Part shown: positions 31,467 through 39,299 of the stretch, piece by piece
Position numbering within the stretch: the first letter of the stretch is position 1
Layout: every line of letters begins with the position of its first letter
NCBI GenBank assembly: GCA_050945155.1
Contig: JBMNSK010000010.1
Span: forward strand, 1-39,299
Direction: 5' to 3'
From: JBMNSK01 sp050945155
GTDB taxonomy: Bacteria; Actinomycetota; Coriobacteriia; Coriobacteriales; Eggerthellaceae
DNA length: 39,299 nucleotides
Notes under the pieces: model-generated
Databases searched by the model: none
The model's input: the letters and a program-made list of their open reading frames with translations, nothing else
What the model was told of the DNA's origin: nothing
Position numbers and translations under genes: made by a program

Positions 31467-33068
31467 CTATGCGTTTGAAATTTCTTCCTCGCTTTGAGAG
31501 TCCTCTGCATCCTGAATGCTTTCAGCCCACGGTCCAGACTCAGAACCCAAGTCGTCACGGTTCTTTGATGCATCTTTGGTCTCGGCAGTATCACTCGAAG
31601 ATTCACTCAATACCCTATCCTGAGAATCATCCGCGTGTTCGCCTTTGCTTTTCTTCAACGTATCTTGAGCTACATCTGAGACCGTATCGTCTTGGTGGTA
31701 TTGAATAGCAGGGATAAACCGTACCTGGTTTGGCCGTTCGGGCGCCGCAGCAGTCGGCATGTTCTCAAGTTTTTTCGCATGCCGGGCATGTGCAACCGCT
31801 CCTGCCAGTTCACTTTCACCCAAATCTTCTGGCTTGGATGCCGCCGCCGAAACCGCAGCAAATGATCCCGTATCTTGCCGCTCCCCGCTGCGTGACCGCG
31901 ACCGTACGGAGGCATCAGCTCTGTGCCACCGCGCTCCTTGCTCACGCTCTTCAACCTTAGGAATGTTTTGGCGCATATGGCGCTGGACGCTCATACGACG
32001 GACGTTCATGGGTGCGCCCTCTTCCATATGCCAAGGACGAGAAGTTTCGCTAATGGCTTCGACATCGGTTCCCTGGAAGGTCTTCGTTGTGTTGATGAGG
32101 ATGGCGCCGATAAGAAATGGCATCCAGAACACGATGCCGCGGTTGACAAGGCCAATAGCCATGCCTGCAGCGCTCGATTCACCAAAGGAAGTAAAGGCAA
32201 CAAGGACAGCCGCTTCAACAACACCAACGCCCTGTGGGGTAAACGAGACCATAGCGAACAGGGTTGCCACGACGTATCCACAAACAATGGCTGCTGGATT
32301 GGTAACTCCAAAAGCCACGCTGACAAGAGCGAAGCAGGAAAGCTCGCAAATGCTTGCAAAAATTGAACAGCCAAATGCGGAGAAGGTAGAACGCGGGTTT
32401 TGCATGATAAGTCCCGCTGCATCAGAAAAGCCCGCGACCGTGGTTTCAACCCAGGGCTTCATAGCGGGCTTCTTAAAAATTGAACGAACGCGGTTAACGA
32501 AACGCTCGACAGGGCGAAGAACTCGAATAACTGCAGATGGTCGTTTCCGCCCTAAAATCATGATGGTTACCATCGCCCCGACCAGAACAACAACGATAAG
32601 ACCAAGCAAAAACCAACCCGGTGCGATGCTTCCAGCAAAGGCAAGAATGGTAAAACCTAAAAACATGATGATGGTGAAAGCAGAGTCAATAGTAATCTGC
32701 ATAAGCAGAGCTGCCGACGTCGCTTTACCCGGTTCAATGCCACGTTTTCGCGCATCATTCACCACGAGGGTGGTGCCCGCCAAGTTAAGCGAAGGGGCCA
32801 CCGTATTCATGAAAAAGGTACCGAAGACCAGTGGCAGGGTATTTCTGGGACGAATATATTCGTTTACTGCCTTGAAGGAAAAAGAGTAGCCAAAACTCTG
32901 GGCAATATACTTACCAAACTGCGTGCCCACAGCCAGAATAAGAGGAATCATCGAACCGCGACTCATGGTATCGCTTAGTTCACGCAGCTGATCACCGCGC
33001 ATCACGATAAAAGCTAAAACGATAACGACAACAAGCGCGATTAAGATTTTTCGCGTATTACCCTTCAA
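31467..33068 (-). CDS. UPF0104 / LPG-synthase-TM-type polytopic membrane protein with long disordered tail
   Basis: 533 residues. Residues 1-330 carry about eight hydrophobic segments in the pattern of PF03706 (flippase-like domain of MprF/YbhN): APSLNLAGTTLVVNDARKRG, then SFTPQGVGVVEAAVLVAF and a final GIVFWMPFLIGAI. About 200 C-terminal residues are charged, Ser/Asp/Glu-rich and probably cytoplasmic. The catalytic lysyl-transferase domain of MprF is missing, so a lipid or glycolipid transport role is inferred. The start is TTG 33068, 16 bases after purH, with GGAGG 10 bases upstream. It is probably the last gene of the purM-purN-purH transcript, a functional mismatch. Confidence 0.85.
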   Translation of the reverse strand: MKGNTRKILIALVVVIVLAFIVMRGDQLRELSDTMSRGSMIPLILAVGTQFGKYIAQSFGYSFSFKAVNEYIRPRNTLPLVFGTFFMNTVAPSLNLAGTTLVVNDARKRGIEPGKATSAALLMQITIDSAFTIIMFLGFTILAFAGSIAPGWFLLGLIVVVLVGAMVTIMILGRKRPSAVIRVLRPVERFVNRVRSIFKKPAMKPWVETTVAGFSDAAGLIMQNPRSTFSAFGCSIFASICELSCFALVSVAFGVTNPAAIVCGYVVATLFAMVSFTPQGVGVVEAAVLVAFTSFGESSAAGMAIGLVNRGIVFWMPFLIGAILINTTKTFQGTDVEAISETSRPWHMEEGAPMNVRRMSVQRHMRQNIPKVEEREQGARWHRADASVRSRSRSGERQDTGSFAAVSAAASKPEDLGESELAGAVAHARHAKKLENMPTAAAPERPNQVRFIPAIQYHQDDTVSDVAQDTLKKSKGEHADDSQDRVLSESSSDTAETKDASKNRDDLGSESGPWAESIQDAEDSQSEEEISNA

Positions 33069-33084
33069 ATACCAAAGTCCTCCA

Positions 33085-34677
33085 TTAATGGCGGAAATGT
33101 CTATATCCGGTAAAAACCATCGCTATGCCATGCTCATTACACGCCTGGATGCTCTCTTCATCGCGAATGGACCCGCCTGGTTGGATAACGGCGGTAATTC
33201 CATAGCTTGCAAGTGTGTCAATGTTATCACGGAATGGGAAGAAAGCATCGGAGGCGGCAACAAGACCATCCGAACTTATTCCCGTACGTTCGCAGACCTC
33301 TTGGGCGCGTTCACAAGCGAGGCGAGCTGAGTCAACGCGGTTCGGCTGTCCAGGGCCCATGCCAATTCCAGCCTTGTCTTTCGCAACCAAAATGGCATTG
33401 GACTTTACGCCCTTGACCACCTTCCAAGCAAAGAGCATATCTTGCATTTCGCTTTCAGTCGGCTTGCGGTCAGTGACAACGGTGAAGTCCTTCGGGTCCT
33501 CATCAACACGGTCGACGGTCTGTACTAAAGCGCCCCCATCAACCGAGCGGAATTCATAGGCAGCAACCGTATCAATGCCACCGGTACACAGGACGCGCAG
33601 GTTCTTCTTTTCTTGCAAAAGTACAAGTGCCTTATCGTCATAGGCAGGAGCAATGATAACTTCAACGAACTGTTTGTTTTCGTTGATGTGCTCAACCATA
33701 GCAAGCGATACTTCCGTATTTGCTGCAATAATGCCGCCAAACGCGCTTTTCGGGTCGCAGGCGAAGGCGCGGTCGTATGCTTCTTCAATGGTGGAACCAA
33801 GAGCAGACCCACAGGGGTTTTGGTGCTTCAGAATAACCACTGCAGGATCTTCGAATTCGCGGACTAAGGTCCAGCACGCATCGGTATCAAGGATGTTGTT
33901 ATAAGACAGTGGTTTTCCGTTGAGCTGACGCGCATTTACCAGGCTGTGCGGGGAAGCGTCGGGCAGACGATAAAATGCCGCCTTCTGGTGAGGATTCTCT
34001 CCATAGCGCAAACTCTGTTCCTTGCTTAAATGCAGAGAAATGGACTCGTGTACCTCGTCATTTTCATCCTCTTGAGAAGCAAGTTGGTCGCGCATCCATG
34101 CCGCAATAGCGCCATCATATGCATGGGTCGTCTCGAATACGCGGAGGGCAAGACGTGCGCGCGTCTCATAATGAAGCGAACCGTTTGTCTCACGCATTTC
34201 AGAAAGAATAGCATCATAGCTTGCAGGGTCAGTCACTACTGCTACGCTCTCGAAGTTTTTCGCAGCAGAACGGAGCATGGACGGACCTCCGATATCAATG
34301 TGCTCAATGCAGTCGGCAAAACTCGCACCCGACTCAACTGTCTTTTCAAATGCATAGAGGTTTACGACGACCATATCAATCATCTGGATACCGTGCTCTT
34401 TTGCCTCTGCCATATGCTGGTCGTTATCGCGCTTGGCTAGCAATCCTCCATGAACAAGCGGGTGAAGTGTTTTTACACGACCATCCATCATCTCGGGGAA
34501 GTGAGTAACTTCTTCGATAGGAGTAACAGCGACCCCAGCATCAGCGATTGTTCGCGCCGTACCTCCCGTAGAAATAATCTCCGCGCCAAATTCATCTACA
34601 AGCGCTCGAGCAAAATCGGCGATTCCCGTTTTGTCGGTTACTGACATAAGCACGCGCTTAATCTTTGGGTCACTCAT
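33085..34677 (-). CDS. purH: Bifunctional AICAR formyltransferase / IMP cyclohydrolase
   Basis: 530 residues catalysing the last two steps of IMP synthesis. The N-terminal MGS-like domain begins KRVLMSVTDKTGIADFA with ISTGGTARTI; the AICARFT part has SLRYGENPHQKAAFY, KHQNPCGSA and a C-terminal region with DAFFPFRDNIDTLASYGIT. ATG 34677 follows GAGGG at 9 bases. It comes 57 bases after purN. Confidence 0.97.
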   Translation of the reverse strand: MSDPKIKRVLMSVTDKTGIADFARALVDEFGAEIISTGGTARTIADAGVAVTPIEEVTHFPEMMDGRVKTLHPLVHGGLLAKRDNDQHMAEAKEHGIQMIDMVVVNLYAFEKTVESGASFADCIEHIDIGGPSMLRSAAKNFESVAVVTDPASYDAILSEMRETNGSLHYETRARLALRVFETTHAYDGAIAAWMRDQLASQEDENDEVHESISLHLSKEQSLRYGENPHQKAAFYRLPDASPHSLVNARQLNGKPLSYNNILDTDACWTLVREFEDPAVVILKHQNPCGSALGSTIEEAYDRAFACDPKSAFGGIIAANTEVSLAMVEHINENKQFVEVIIAPAYDDKALVLLQEKKNLRVLCTGGIDTVAAYEFRSVDGGALVQTVDRVDEDPKDFTVVTDRKPTESEMQDMLFAWKVVKGVKSNAILVAKDKAGIGMGPGQPNRVDSARLACERAQEVCERTGISSDGLVAASDAFFPFRDNIDTLASYGITAVIQPGGSIRDEESIQACNEHGIAMVFTGYRHFRH

Positions 34678-34734
34678 GTGATTGGTCCCTCTTTCCCCTA
34701 CTAGGATTTATAGTTCCTGACTCGTTTGACCTAC

Positions 34735-35367
34735 CTATTGTACCGGTAGTACCTCATCAAACACATGCACTTTACCCTCTGCGTCTACTTCAACCTTGCC
34801 ATTGGCAATGAGACGAATAACTTCGGGATAGAGCTTGTGCTCCACCTCATGAATTTTCGCTTCGAGAGATTCAAGCGTATCGGATTCCTCTACCACTACT
34901 GCACGCTGGGCGATAATCGGACCCTTGTCATAGTCTTCGTTTGCGAAGTGAACTGTCACTCCCGTGATTTTTACCCCTGCCCGATATGCATCTTCAATGG
35001 CATGAGCTCCTTTAAAGGAAGGCAGAAGTGCAGGGTGAAGGTTAAGCACCTTGTTAGGAAATGCGTTCAGGATAACTGGGGTTAGCTTGCGCATATAACC
35101 AGCCATAACAACGTAGTCAACGCCCGCCTTCATAAGCGTATCGGCAATAAGCTTATCGGCAGCAATAGGGTCTTTGTAGAGGTCGCGGTTCATAGCTAGA
35201 ACCGGTAGATTTGCCTTCTTGGCACGCTCAATACCGAAAGCATCAGGACGCGAGGAAACAACTTGAACGATTCTTGCAGGAAGGCCCTTATCAATCGCCT
35301 GAATAATAGCCTCAAGGTTGGTTCCGCTTCCCGAAAGTAGAACGCCAATCTTTAGTATGCAAGACAT
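34735..35367 (-). CDS. purN: Phosphoribosylglycinamide formyltransferase
   Basis: A 210-residue 10-formyl-THF-dependent GAR transformylase. It shows GVLLSGSGTNLEAI near the N-terminus (phosphate loop), VMAGYMRKLTP and LNLHPALLPSFKGAHA with the catalytic Asn-His, and later the Asp in DKGPIIAQ. Its start is 9 bases past the purM stop, so it is in the same transcript. Confidence 0.97.
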   Translation of the reverse strand: MSCILKIGVLLSGSGTNLEAIIQAIDKGLPARIVQVVSSRPDAFGIERAKKANLPVLAMNRDLYKDPIAADKLIADTLMKAGVDYVVMAGYMRKLTPVILNAFPNKVLNLHPALLPSFKGAHAIEDAYRAGVKITGVTVHFANEDYDKGPIIAQRAVVVEESDTLESLEAKIHEVEHKLYPEVIRLIANGKVEVDAEGKVHVFDEVLPVQ

Positions 35368-35376
35368 CCCAAATCC

Positions 35377-36504
35377 TTACTCAAACAGGGTTTCTTCGTT
35401 GACATAGATAACATCGCCCTCGCCTTCAACGACACGGCCGACCGCATACGGAACTTCACCAAGTTCGCTAAACGCGTCAATAACCGCTTTCGCCTTGCGC
35501 GCGTCGACGATAAGAATCATTCCGAGGCCCATATTAAAAGTCGTCAGTGCTTCTTCAATAGAGAGCTCAGCCGCTTCGCAAGCCAAACGAATTACAGGAG
35601 GAACAGCCCAAGTTCCTACCTCAATTTCCGCATTGCAAATGGGAGGAAGAGCACGGTTTAAGTTTTCGGTAATACCACCGCCGGTGATATGAGCAAGGGA
35701 ACGAATGGCTCCTGGATGAGTCTGCATCACCTTACGAACCGGTTTGACATAGATGCGCGTTGGCTCAAGCAGCGCTTCAAAAAGACTCTTCCCATGAAGG
35801 TCCTCGCGCGGACTTGATAATTCTTCATCGGTAGCCTCATCTACGAGAACCTTACGAACGAGAGAAAAGCCATTGGAATGAAGACCTGAGGAAGGAAGAC
35901 CGATGAGGACATCTCCTGGGCGTACTTCCTCTGGCTTCAACATTATGGGCCGATCAACAATACCGACGCAAAACCCTGACAGGTCATAGTCGCTTGGATC
36001 CATAACCTGCGGGTGCTCTGCCATCTCTCCCCCAATAAGGGCGCAGCCCGCCTGCTGACAACCTTTGCTGATGCCGCCTACAATCTCAGTGATTGATTCG
36101 GCTGAAAGCTTTCCCGTAGCAATATAGTCAAGGAAAAAGAGCGGTTCGGCGCCCGTCGCCAAAATATCGTTTACGCACATAGCAACAAGATCAATACCAA
36201 CCGTATCGTGCTTTCCAGCACGTTGGGCAACTTTCAGTTTTGTTCCTACCCCATCGGTACCTGAAACCAAAATAGGTTCTTGCATGTCTTTTGCAGCAGC
36301 AATGGAAAAGAGGGCACCGAAGCCACCGATATCGCCGATAACTTCCGGTCGATAGGTTGCATGCACGGCTTTTTTGATAGCTGTAACCGCGCGAGCCCCC
36401 TCTTCGATATCTACACCCGCATCGGCATAGGTCACATGGTGCGTTTTTACACTTGCACCTTCAGGAAGGCGCTCATTTTGTTCTTCTGAATTGGTAGCTG
36501 TCAT
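35377..36504 (-). CDS. purM: Phosphoribosylformylglycinamidine cyclo-ligase (AIR synthetase)
   Basis: 375 residues, an ATP-dependent ring closure enzyme of purine synthesis. It shows GFGALFSIAA, VSGTDGVGTKLKVA, GIDLVAMCVNDILATGAEPL and GLHSNGFSLVRKV, all typical. The first 25 residues are extra. ATG 36504 has AGGAG upstream. It heads purM-purN-purH and is 45 bases after the sortase stop on the same strand. I see no purine riboswitch ahead of it. Confidence 0.97.
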   Translation of the reverse strand: MTATNSEEQNERLPEGASVKTHHVTYADAGVDIEEGARAVTAIKKAVHATYRPEVIGDIGGFGALFSIAAAKDMQEPILVSGTDGVGTKLKVAQRAGKHDTVGIDLVAMCVNDILATGAEPLFFLDYIATGKLSAESITEIVGGISKGCQQAGCALIGGEMAEHPQVMDPSDYDLSGFCVGIVDRPIMLKPEEVRPGDVLIGLPSSGLHSNGFSLVRKVLVDEATDEELSSPREDLHGKSLFEALLEPTRIYVKPVRKVMQTHPGAIRSLAHITGGGITENLNRALPPICNAEIEVGTWAVPPVIRLACEAAELSIEEALTTFNMGLGMILIVDARKAKAVIDAFSELGEVPYAVGRVVEGEGDVIYVNEETLFE

Positions 36505-36549
36505 GATTTCTCCTGTTGAGAATAGGCATACACGTGATACACCACGCTG

Positions 36550-37479
36550 TTAGGCTGCCGCCTTTTCTGTTGCTCCTCTAACCTCGTTTACCGCAGATTG
36601 GTCGGTCGAAGAAGATCCGTAGATTCCGGTCGCACACGTATCACCCGGTACCGTCGATTTTTCCTCATAGGCGAAAAGGATGTATCGCCCATCCGTTGGA
36701 AGCTCATCGCAGGTAGCAAAAGCAAAGGTACGCTTTATTTCGGAAGCAGCCGGAATTGTATCATCATTAAAGATATTGCGGTCTATCTTGTCTTGAACAT
36801 AGTTTTGGAAGCTTTTTTCCGAAGAGAAGGTTGTTTGTACAATCGCATCGTCTGCTGATGAGTGCACCATCGAGAAGCTGCGAAGGTGGTAGTTGCCCTG
36901 AGGCGTGAGCAGGTAGATGGTGCGGTGTTCGTTATAGTTGTCAACGTCTTGCATAGCCGCTATGGCAGCGAACATCGACCCGTTGCGCATATGGTGTCCA
37001 TACAGGAAGTTGTTCGGGTCTGAAAAGTCGCTCGAATTTTTCGCTTCGAGGAAGATAGTTCCAAAGTGGGTAATAACTCCCTCACCGCCATCAAAAGAAT
37101 GCGTCAGATAATAGGTATCATCATCTGCCTGACACACGGGGTAATTGATTACGGTACCTGGTACGTAAATCCACGCCACGATATCGGGGTTAATGGACTT
37201 AAGCTTATCCCAGTCCACCGTCATCGCTTCCAGAGTGGCATCCGTATTAAGTCCCGCTTCGTCTGCCAGCTCGTCATATGCACGCTGGCCGAGCCAGTAA
37301 CTTAACACAATTGCTCCGAGCGCAAGAAGGGCACAAATAAATACGACGATGGCAACGCGGTATGCAAGGCGCCAGCCCTTGCTCTTCTTTGCTGGGGCCT
37401 GAGCCGCAGAAGCACCCGTGGTCGGTGCGGCATGCTGACCATGTGTCGCTTCTTGCTTGTGAGACTTCATTCGTGGCAC
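36550..37479 (-). CDS. Class B sortase
   Basis: A 309-residue membrane-bound transpeptidase. A disordered cytoplasmic N-tail is followed by one membrane helix (about 38-61) and the sortase B fold. The catalytic triad is visible: His162 in YGHHMRNGSMF, Cys257 in FAFATCD (TLxTC-like) and Arg265 in DGRYILFAY. INPDIVAWIYVPGT is also a class B hallmark. The start is GTG 37479 with AAGGA 10 bases upstream; ATG at 37470 is an alternative. A -10-like TGCTATAGAAT lies upstream at 37522-37531. No LPxTG or NPxTN substrate or pilin gene adjoins it, so it probably acts in trans. Confidence 0.92.
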   Translation of the reverse strand: MPRMKSHKQEATHGQHAAPTTGASAAQAPAKKSKGWRLAYRVAIVVFICALLALGAIVLSYWLGQRAYDELADEAGLNTDATLEAMTVDWDKLKSINPDIVAWIYVPGTVINYPVCQADDDTYYLTHSFDGGEGVITHFGTIFLEAKNSSDFSDPNNFLYGHHMRNGSMFAAIAAMQDVDNYNEHRTIYLLTPQGNYHLRSFSMVHSSADDAIVQTTFSSEKSFQNYVQDKIDRNIFNDDTIPAASEIKRTFAFATCDELPTDGRYILFAYEEKSTVPGDTCATGIYGSSSTDQSAVNEVRGATEKAAA

Positions 37480-37535
37480 AGACTTTCAGTCCTTTTCATC
37501 CTCGCTTTTGTACAACACTGCATTCTATAGCAAGA

Positions 37536-37553
37536 CGCCGCCCGAGGGCGGCG
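37536..37553 (-). terminator. Terminator-like hairpin after the PPK2 gene
   Basis: CGCCGCC (37536-37542) and GGCGGCG (37547-37553) around CGAG, a very stable stem. It is followed on the minus strand by TCTTGCTAT rather than a clean T-run. It lies between the PPK2 stop (37637) and the sortase start. Confidence 0.6.
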
Positions 37554-37636
37554 CGTAAATCTCTTAGCAAGCAACCGCAGGGAATACTATCACGAAGGGA
37601 TTGTCTTTCTGCGAAGATAAGAGAATTTCTTGCAAA

Positions 37637-39299
37637 CTAACGCTGAAGGCGAGCCTCCAAACTATCATTGATAATCTCGAGAGCCTTTACACGTGCATAT
37701 AATTTGTCGTCGCTTTCCAAAATATACCAAGGAGCAAACGGCGTAGAGGTTAGGCGGAACATATCGTTAACCGCGGCAAAATACTGCGGATATTTGTCAC
37801 GGTTGCGCCAGTCATCGTTAGTAATCTTCCACCGTTTCAGCGGGTTTTCCTCACGTGCTTCGAAACGACGAAGCTGCTCATCGGGGTGAACATCCACCCA
37901 GAACTTAATAACGAGAGCGCCCCACCTGACAAGTTCACGCTCAAACTCGTTAATTTCGTCATACGCACGGCCCCACTCCTGTGAGGTTGCAAAACCTTCG
38001 ATACGTTCTACCAACACGCGGCCATACCAGCTGCGGTCATAGATGCCAATTTTTCCAGCCTCAGGAAGGCGGGTCCAATAACGCCAAAGATGCGGATGCA
38101 GAAGCTCAGGGCGAGTCGGCGCCGGCGAAGGAAAAATAGTGTAAGCACGTGCATCCAGTGCCTGGGCAACGCGCTTGATATTGCCACCTTTACCTGCCGC
38201 ATCCCAGCCCTCATACATGATGATGAGCGGGATACCCTTCTTATGCATTTCAAGCTCAAGCGTTGCTAAGCGATGCTGTTCTTTCTTCAGCTTCTTTTTA
38301 TAATTGCGCGGGTTCAGGCGAGGATATTCCTTGCTATGGTCAAGTTGAGGATAGTCGTGAACAATAGGAAACCTTGACTGAACAGGCGCAAGAGCGCTTT
38401 GCTTCTTCGCCTCTTCGATGGCTGCCGTCTGAACTTCATCCTGACGGTTTCGTTCATTGATATCGCTTAAGGATTCGGCAGGCTCAGTACTTTTCTCAAC
38501 TACCGCAGCGTTTTCCATCGCGTTTTCCGGAGCAGTGTCGGAATTTGCTTCAGCCTTCTTCATAACTGCAGCTGTAGCGGCATCAGGCTCTTGGGCTAAA
38601 GCATTACGCAAAGCGGCGACAAGCGTACGGGCAATAGTAAGGTCGGCATCATAGCGATCCTCGCCGTTAATAAGCGTCCACGGAGCAAAATCGAAATTCG
38701 TATTCTCAAGCAGGCGGTCATAGAGGCAATATTGATCCTGGTAGTGCTTCAGCGCATTAATCTTTTGAGGAGTAACGCGCCAGCTTGTTGCAGAGTTTTG
38801 CTCCATAGCCTTCATGCGTGCTTTAATTTCTTTCCTGCGCGCATGCACGAAGAACTTCACGACAACATACCCGCTATCAACGAGCATCTTCTCAAAGTTA
38901 TGGGCATACTGAAGTGAGCTATCTACAACTGTTCCCGTAAAACCATCCTGGTAGCGGTGCTCATGAGATGCTTTACTGTTATGACCGTTATGCGAAACAC
39001 GAACGATGCCGTGCTTATCAACTTTAATGTCACCGAGCTGGCCATATTGGTCGAAAAGTTCATGTTCTACTGCTGAGGTATACCATCCACGGTTGAAAAA
39101 CGTGATGGTTCCTCGCTCGCCTAAGTTGCGCCAGAATTCAGCCATACGAGGTTCGACACCATTTACGCCAGCAGCATTCTTAGCCCAATGCTTTGCGTCT
39201 TTCTCGTCAAGATAGGCCGTTTCATGAACTGAGGTTGCGCGAGCATCAAGGTGATACATCAAGTCAGAAATGCATGAGCCTTTACCAGCTCCTGCCCAG
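37637..39299 (-). CDS. Two-domain PPK2 family polyphosphate:AMP phosphotransferase, 5' end cut by window edge
   Basis: At least 553 residues; the frame is open to the right edge, so the N-terminus is missing (the frame start at 39262 is not real). Two PPK2 P-loop units are fused. The first begins WAGAGKGS at the edge and has FNRGWYTSA where active domains have DRSWY. The second is complete with EGWDAAGKGGNIKR, a YTIFPSPAPTRPELLHP lid region and DRSWYGRVLVERIEG. A 90-residue Ala/Glu-rich linker joins them. Class II PPK2 enzymes phosphorylate AMP to ADP with polyphosphate. The second unit is probably the catalytic one. Confidence 0.9.
   Translation of the reverse strand, partial: WAGAGKGSCISDLMYHLDARATSVHETAYLDEKDAKHWAKNAAGVNGVEPRMAEFWRNLGERGTITFFNRGWYTSAVEHELFDQYGQLGDIKVDKHGIVRVSHNGHNSKASHEHRYQDGFTGTVVDSSLQYAHNFEKMLVDSGYVVVKFFVHARRKEIKARMKAMEQNSATSWRVTPQKINALKHYQDQYCLYDRLLENTNFDFAPWTLINGEDRYDADLTIARTLVAALRNALAQEPDAATAAVMKKAEANSDTAPENAMENAAVVEKSTEPAESLSDINERNRQDEVQTAAIEEAKKQSALAPVQSRFPIVHDYPQLDHSKEYPRLNPRNYKKKLKKEQHRLATLELEMHKKGIPLIIMYEGWDAAGKGGNIKRVAQALDARAYTIFPSPAPTRPELLHPHLWRYWTRLPEAGKIGIYDRSWYGRVLVERIEGFATSQEWGRAYDEINEFERELVRWGALVIKFWVDVHPDEQLRRFEAREENPLKRWKITNDDWRNRDKYPQYFAAVNDMFRLTSTPFAPWYILESDDKLYARVKALEIINDSLEARLQR

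Noticed and set aside
31759..32889. 376-residue plus-strand open frame
   Set aside because: Antisense shadow of the flippase-like gene; biased composition rich in Thr/Arg and no domain.

Overview
The window is an ordinary stretch of bacterial chromosome, almost all coding, with moderate G+C judged by eye. Protein families, gene order (greA-lysS-clpC; ispD-ispF-cysE-cysS), encoded CCA ends on both tRNAs, a class B sortase, an EF-G-like GTPase and a BspA-type leucine-rich-repeat remnant suggest an anaerobic actinobacterium of the class Coriobacteriia, possibly an Atopobium/Lancefieldella relative. This placement is inference from gene content, not a database match. I see no prophage, insertion sequence, CRISPR array or rRNA.

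Layout. 1-4410 (minus): two flavoproteins that overlap by 4 bases (the first runs off the left edge), preceded by an alanine/glycine:cation symporter. 4661-7564 (minus): an OhrR-type peroxide regulator, a stand-alone TrpB2-type tryptophan synthase beta chain under a tRNA-Trp T-box leader, and a Dps miniferritin. 7801-9450 (plus): an acyl-CoA/AMP ligase. 9630-10886 (plus): a Pro/Ala/Gln-repeat membrane protein gene split by one in-frame stop codon. 10887-11266: two strong terminators around a decayed BspA-like repeat. 11267-16261 (minus): EF-G-like GTPase, PepC aminopeptidase and a nucleoside deaminase-type amidohydrolase. 16432-17295 (plus): Mrp/NBP35 Fe-S carrier ATPase, then tRNA-Ala(GGC) on minus. 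17576-19651 (minus): membrane-anchored polysaccharide deacetylase. 19899-20201 (plus): a small protein of unknown function.

20253-36504 is one long run of minus-strand housekeeping genes: ispD-ispF-cysE-cysS-U32 peptidase; greA-lysS-clpC; tatA; tRNA-Pro(CGG); and purM-purN-purH followed by an UPF0104/LPG-synthase-TM membrane protein. 36550-39299 (minus) holds a class B sortase and a two-domain PPK2 polyphosphate:AMP phosphotransferase that leaves the right edge.

Regulation is the most informative layer. The sequence shows a Trp T-box with specifier UGG, antiterminator bulge UGGC and a terminator; paired operator-like palindromes over the ohrR promoter; paired boxes flanking the dps promoter; a palindrome before clpC; a long stem-loop between ispF and cysE; and many extended -10 (TGnTATnnT) promoters with poor -35 boxes. 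Nothing here is a clearly new multi-gene system. The best leads are the stop-interrupted repeat gene, the indole-salvage-like T-box/trpB2 unit and the two redox-gene operators.
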